The translations under genes and the position numbers were made by a program. From Flavobacteriales bacterium (GTDB lineage Bacteria; Bacteroidota; Bacteroidia; Flavobacteriales_E; Vicingaceae), in NCBI GenBank assembly GCA_029262915.1, contig JAJCYN010000220.1, positions 1 through 8,606 of the forward strand: DNA of 8,606 bases. The letters are read 5' to 3'. The notes beneath the pieces were generated by a model, which was not told the origin of the DNA, did no database searches, and saw only the letters and a list, made by a program, of their open reading frames with translations. Positions 7,001 through 8,606 of this stretch are shown here, piece after piece (position 1 is the first letter of the stretch; every line of letters begins with the position of its first letter).

Positions 7001-7219
7001 GTTTTCTCTTTTAAGAATTTCTAATTCATCATTTTTAAACAATCCTAAATCTCTCTTGTGCAACTTTATCAAATTTTCAGCAGTAATGAGATCATCACCT
7101 TTATAAATAACAAAATTCTTAGCTCCATTTGGTTGGATAAAAATTGATTCATTTTGTTGAGCAAAAAGACTCCCTCCACCTATTAATAGTAAAGAGAATA
7201 ATATGTTGTTTTTTGTCAT
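4025..7219 (-). CDS. Secreted M4 (thermolysin-family) metalloprotease with T9SS C-terminal sorting domain
   Basis: This 1064-aa multidomain zinc endopeptidase has a Sec signal peptide (residues 1-20, predicted cleavage SLFA|QQ). An FTP-type propeptide (about 48-117) and PepSY-like propeptide (about 160-216) follow, normally acting as intramolecular chaperone and inhibitor. The catalytic domain (about 227-545) has all key thermolysin residues: NAFWDGIRMTYGDGDG (337-352), zinc-binding HEITH (366-370, catalytic Glu367), third ligand Glu390 in GALNES spaced exactly as in thermolysin, and DNGGVH (451-456) with His456 as the transition-state His. Then come two CARDB-like repeats (551-662, 668-775), a jelly-roll or MAM-like domain (about 784-970, ending AYIDNIVFS), and a T9SS type A sorting domain (about 983-1064, VYPNPNAG, then LYNMLG, NGIYFVKL and STYISKVVKN). 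It should be exported through the outer membrane, activated by propeptide removal, and either released or surface-anchored. It looks intact and active. Confidence 0.96.
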   Translation of the reverse strand: MTKNNILFSLLLIGGGSLFAQQNESIFIQPNGAKNFVIYKGDDLITAENLIKLHKRDLGLFKNDELEILKRENDNFGFTNYRYQQYHKSIEVYGAQYLVHEKNQKVVSSNGKLVKEIANGNIASLSSNKAVSKAIAHVNATKYMWENSRAEQLLKKTKNDVSATYYPKVELIYFDKYFTQIGSNYKLAYKVEVYSEQPLAKQDVFVDALTGEIIHAFNKIHTTEVAGTAMTKYAGSQSIQTDSLSPTSFRLREYARGGGIETYNMQQGTDYTLAVDFTDTDNNWNNVNAQQDEAATDAHWAAEMTYDYYLSQHGRNSYDNLGSTLLSYVHYDANFSNAFWDGIRMTYGDGDGTNFTALTSLDVGGHEITHGVTEFTANLIYQDESGALNESFSDIFGAAIEFFADPTNADWFIGEDFDVSGNGFRSMSDPNSAGDPDTYFGNNWAPLGGADNGGVHSNSGIQNHWFYLLSVGGSGTNDNGDAYNITGLGIDTAAAIAYRNLSVYLTQSSEYVDARNGAIQSAIDLYGNCSNAVIETSKAWAAVGVGFPIEDNDLTVLAIESPATACGLTNAENVTVKIRNNGCSINLLAGDTIPVAFQLDGGAIINEVITLGSVFNAGDTLTYTFTTTADFSTIGMHNLSSWVKYNLDGQPLNDSVVNVQIENKLQQNVDVALINILSPISGCYLTNAENVQVAVQFLGCDSLTAGTNIDVAFQLNGGTVVMETLTLGTTLFAEDTVVYTFTNPVDLSTNGTHSLDAWTAFAIDNINGNDAINGYSIKHPFPLFDNDVVTFENSTAVLDTTILINNIESDVSVSNASAATGNFALRMTGGDPLNSGITPNLDTANFWSNNMEFAAFSKFCVDATGWTAASLSFDLRQTMSQAYNFQFGQSIPAASSLRIVVNGTQIGGTYNPVTEIGDPFVTQSVNLNAYAGTQFEMVFETRMGFSEAADPLSILGSEGDNAYIDNIVFSQTPVGVEEHDVIENLGVYPNPNAGVFVIEFISNGNQEVELELYNMLGSVVVSKTKSVASGTNRLNVNIANQPNGIYFVKLTSGKSTYISKVVKN
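4895..5569 (-). repeat. Two tandem Cys-paired beta-sandwich repeats in the metalloprotease
   Basis: Residues 551-662 and 668-775 of the protease are paralogous repeats. Both contain a Cys about 5 residues after an ILSP/IESP-type motif, then LTNAENV, a second Cys exactly 17 residues after the first (C566/C583 and C683/C700), then VAFQL(D/N)GG, a TLG motif, DTLTYTFT or DTVVYTFT, and DxSTxGxHxL. The pattern resembles CARDB-type cell-adhesion modules. The equal Cys spacing suggests one disulfide per repeat. Confidence 0.7.
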
Positions 7220-7398
7220 GTTTATGCTGTTTTAGTGTTTAAAAACTTAAAATTATAAAATATTGTTGTATTATTTTGTGGTTTTTGATAAAAGGCGAAT
7301 ATTGATGTTTATTGGTTTATAGCCAAAAATTAGACTAAGTGAATAAGTTAAGCTAAAAATTCGGTATCTTTAGGTCTTTTACAACTATATTCATGCTT
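7220..7398. other. Divergent intergenic region between protease and PKD-repeat genes
   Basis: This 179-bp AT-rich spacer must hold the promoters of both flanking genes. Candidate -7 elements, each one base off TAnnTTTG, are TATCTTTA at 7365-7372 on the plus strand (26 nt before the ATG at 7399) and TAATTTTA at 7248-7255 on the minus strand (28 nt before the protease ATG). Neither has a visible -33 TTTG at about 19 bp. I see no RNA gene, strong hairpin or repeat here. Confidence 0.35.
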
Positions 7399-8606
7399 AT
7401 GAAACGATTCTTTTTCCTTAAAGTAATGCTAATAACATCAATAGTAATTATTAGTACTATTAATACTAATGCTCAATGCGTTGGTAGTGCAAATTTTACC
7501 TATACTGATAATGGTAATGGTAATTACACATTTACAGATACTTCTATACCAACAGGAGGTTCTATTGTTTCTTGGCTATGGGACTTTGGAAATGGAGTTA
7601 ATGATACAAGTTCTGCCCAAAACCCAAGTAATAACTTTGTAGCTAATTATAATTGGCCAATTAAATTGGAAATTACCTATAATACTGGTTGTATAGATTC
7701 TATAACACAGATGGTAAATGTTACTTCTCTTCCGTGCAATGTTGTAATATCTTATATCGATAATGGTGCTGGAAATATTAGTTTTTCTTCTAACCCTACT
7801 GGGCCTTCACCTTTTGCTACAGTTGAGTGGCGTTTTGGTGATGGAGACACTGTAATAAGTGCAAATCCAAATCAGAACCAGATTTATGCCTCTAATGGAA
7901 CTTATTTTGTACAGCTTTTTGTGGTAGATGCAACGTTTTGTTTAAGTGTAGGTTTTGATACCATAACTATAGGCAACTCTTGCAATGTTACCCCAAGTTT
8001 TACTTATACCGATAATGGCAATTGGTCTTTTTCGTTTAACAACACTACTACGGGTACTCCGGGTAGTTACTTATGGGATTTTGGTGATGGTACTACCAGC
8101 ACCGTACAAAACCCGAATCATTTTTTTCCAGCCATAGGCACTTATGCCGTTGAACTGGCTGTTACCGATACTGGGGGATGTACTGTTTCTTATTACGATA
8201 CAATTTATACAACATGTAATGTTATTGCTGATTTTACTTATACAGATAATGGCAACGGAAATTATACCTTCACAAACACATCAACCTATCCTAATGGTGG
8301 TGGTGGAGCAAAATGGAATTTTGGTGACGGCACATTATTAGATACTTTTTCTTTAGCAAACCCTAATCATTCTTTTTTGGCCAATGGCATTTTTGCTGTT
8401 GTATTGGCTGCTGCTGATACTATTCCCGGGATTGTTCCCAATGGTATTTGTTGGAATTATCAGGTAGAGCTGATAACTGTAACAGGAGTTTCAAGCCCTG
8501 TACAATGTAATGCTGCATATGTAATGTTTACAGACTCAACCACTAATAACATCTATGTTTTTAATAGTTCTACTGGTAGTAATTTAACTTATTTATGGGA
8601 TTTTGG
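7399..8606 (+). CDS. Secreted PKD-repeat protein, 3' end beyond window
   Basis: The frame is open from the ATG at 7399 to the right edge (at least 402 codons), so the gene is truncated by the window. An in-frame ATG at 7393 is an alternative. I prefer 7399 because it puts a basic MKR directly before the hydrophobic core of a Sec signal peptide (cleavage probably TNA|QC). The mature part is tandem PKD domains, each with the core motif W(D/R/N)FG(D/N)G and a following xNPxxxF/Y. Four are complete and a fifth is cut at WDFG. In Bacteroidota such proteins are usually surface or secreted and often end in a T9SS or gliding-motility-associated C-terminal domain. That end is not visible here. PKD domains are beta-sandwich modules for protein-protein or carbohydrate contact. 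No catalytic domain is visible. It diverges from the M4 protease gene. Confidence 0.9.
   Translation, partial: MKRFFFLKVMLITSIVIISTINTNAQCVGSANFTYTDNGNGNYTFTDTSIPTGGSIVSWLWDFGNGVNDTSSAQNPSNNFVANYNWPIKLEITYNTGCIDSITQMVNVTSLPCNVVISYIDNGAGNISFSSNPTGPSPFATVEWRFGDGDTVISANPNQNQIYASNGTYFVQLFVVDATFCLSVGFDTITIGNSCNVTPSFTYTDNGNWSFSFNNTTTGTPGSYLWDFGDGTTSTVQNPNHFFPAIGTYAVELAVTDTGGCTVSYYDTIYTTCNVIADFTYTDNGNGNYTFTNTSTYPNGGGGAKWNFGDGTLLDTFSLANPNHSFLANGIFAVVLAAADTIPGIVPNGICWNYQVELITVTGVSSPVQCNAAYVMFTDSTTNNIYVFNSSTGSNLTYLWDF
7477..8606 (+). repeat. Tandem array of PKD units, each opening with Cys
   Basis: Units begin at the Cys codons at 7477, 7735, 7981, 8215 and 8506, giving lengths of 86, 82, 78 and 97 residues and a fifth unit that is cut. 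Four of the five open with C followed by N or V and then FTYTDNG-like or ISYIDNG-like text. Units 1-4 each have a second Cys late in the unit (for example TGC, ATFC, GGC and GIC), suggesting one disulfide per module. Unit 4 is longest because of an insertion around ADTIPGIVPNGICW. Confidence 0.85.

Noticed and set aside
8144..8341. 65-codon plus-strand frame overlapping the PKD array
   Set aside because: It is in a shifted frame relative to the PKD gene, whose frame is continuously open with repeated WDFG motifs. The Ile/Leu/Thr-rich translation is a shift artefact.
7477..8606. Possible CRISPR or short tandem DNA repeat because of the recurring GATAATGG-like strings
   Set aside because: The recurrences fall in frame within PKD modules about 80 codons apart, vary at synonymous sites, and lack uniform spacers.

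Overview
The window is strongly AT-rich and looks like a chromosomal segment of a Bacteroidota bacterium, most likely a Flavobacteriales-like lineage. Three things support this: a secreted metalloprotease ending in a C-terminal domain typical of type IX secretion (T9SS) substrates, two TonB proteins with the Bacteroidota-style membrane anchor, and TAnnTTTG-like promoter elements without clear Shine-Dalgarno sequences. I see no tRNA, rRNA, CRISPR array, insertion sequence, integrase or phage gene.

Left part (1-2060). A truncated, unrecognised gene runs off the left edge on the minus strand. It diverges, over a short symmetric promoter region, from a two-gene plus-strand operon. That operon encodes an SDR-fold protein lacking the usual catalytic Tyr and Lys, followed 2 nt later by an S51-family serine peptidase (peptidase E-like).

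Middle (2047-4024). A minus-strand pair of tandem TonB paralogues shares a nearly identical membrane anchor but has very different periplasmic linkers and C-terminal domains. The pair converges on the peptidase gene with a 14-bp overlap of the 3' ends. Upstream lies an 18-bp palindrome in a 90-bp region shared with a divergent small lipoprotein gene.

Right part (4025-8606). A large minus-strand gene encodes a secreted thermolysin-family (M4) metalloprotease with propeptide, catalytic domain, two Cys-paired beta-sandwich-like repeats, a jelly-roll-like domain and a T9SS sorting tail. Its stop codon directly abuts that of the lipoprotein gene. After a 179-bp divergent intergenic region, a plus-strand gene encodes a secreted protein built of tandem PKD repeats and runs off the right edge.

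The general theme is the cell envelope and secretion: TonB energy transduction, an exported lipoprotein, a T9SS protease and a PKD-repeat surface or secreted protein, beside a small intracellular metabolic or proteolytic operon. I do not see a clear new multi-gene system. The most interesting points are the non-canonical SDR active site, the modular TonB pair with its palindromic upstream region, and the repeat architecture of the PKD protein.
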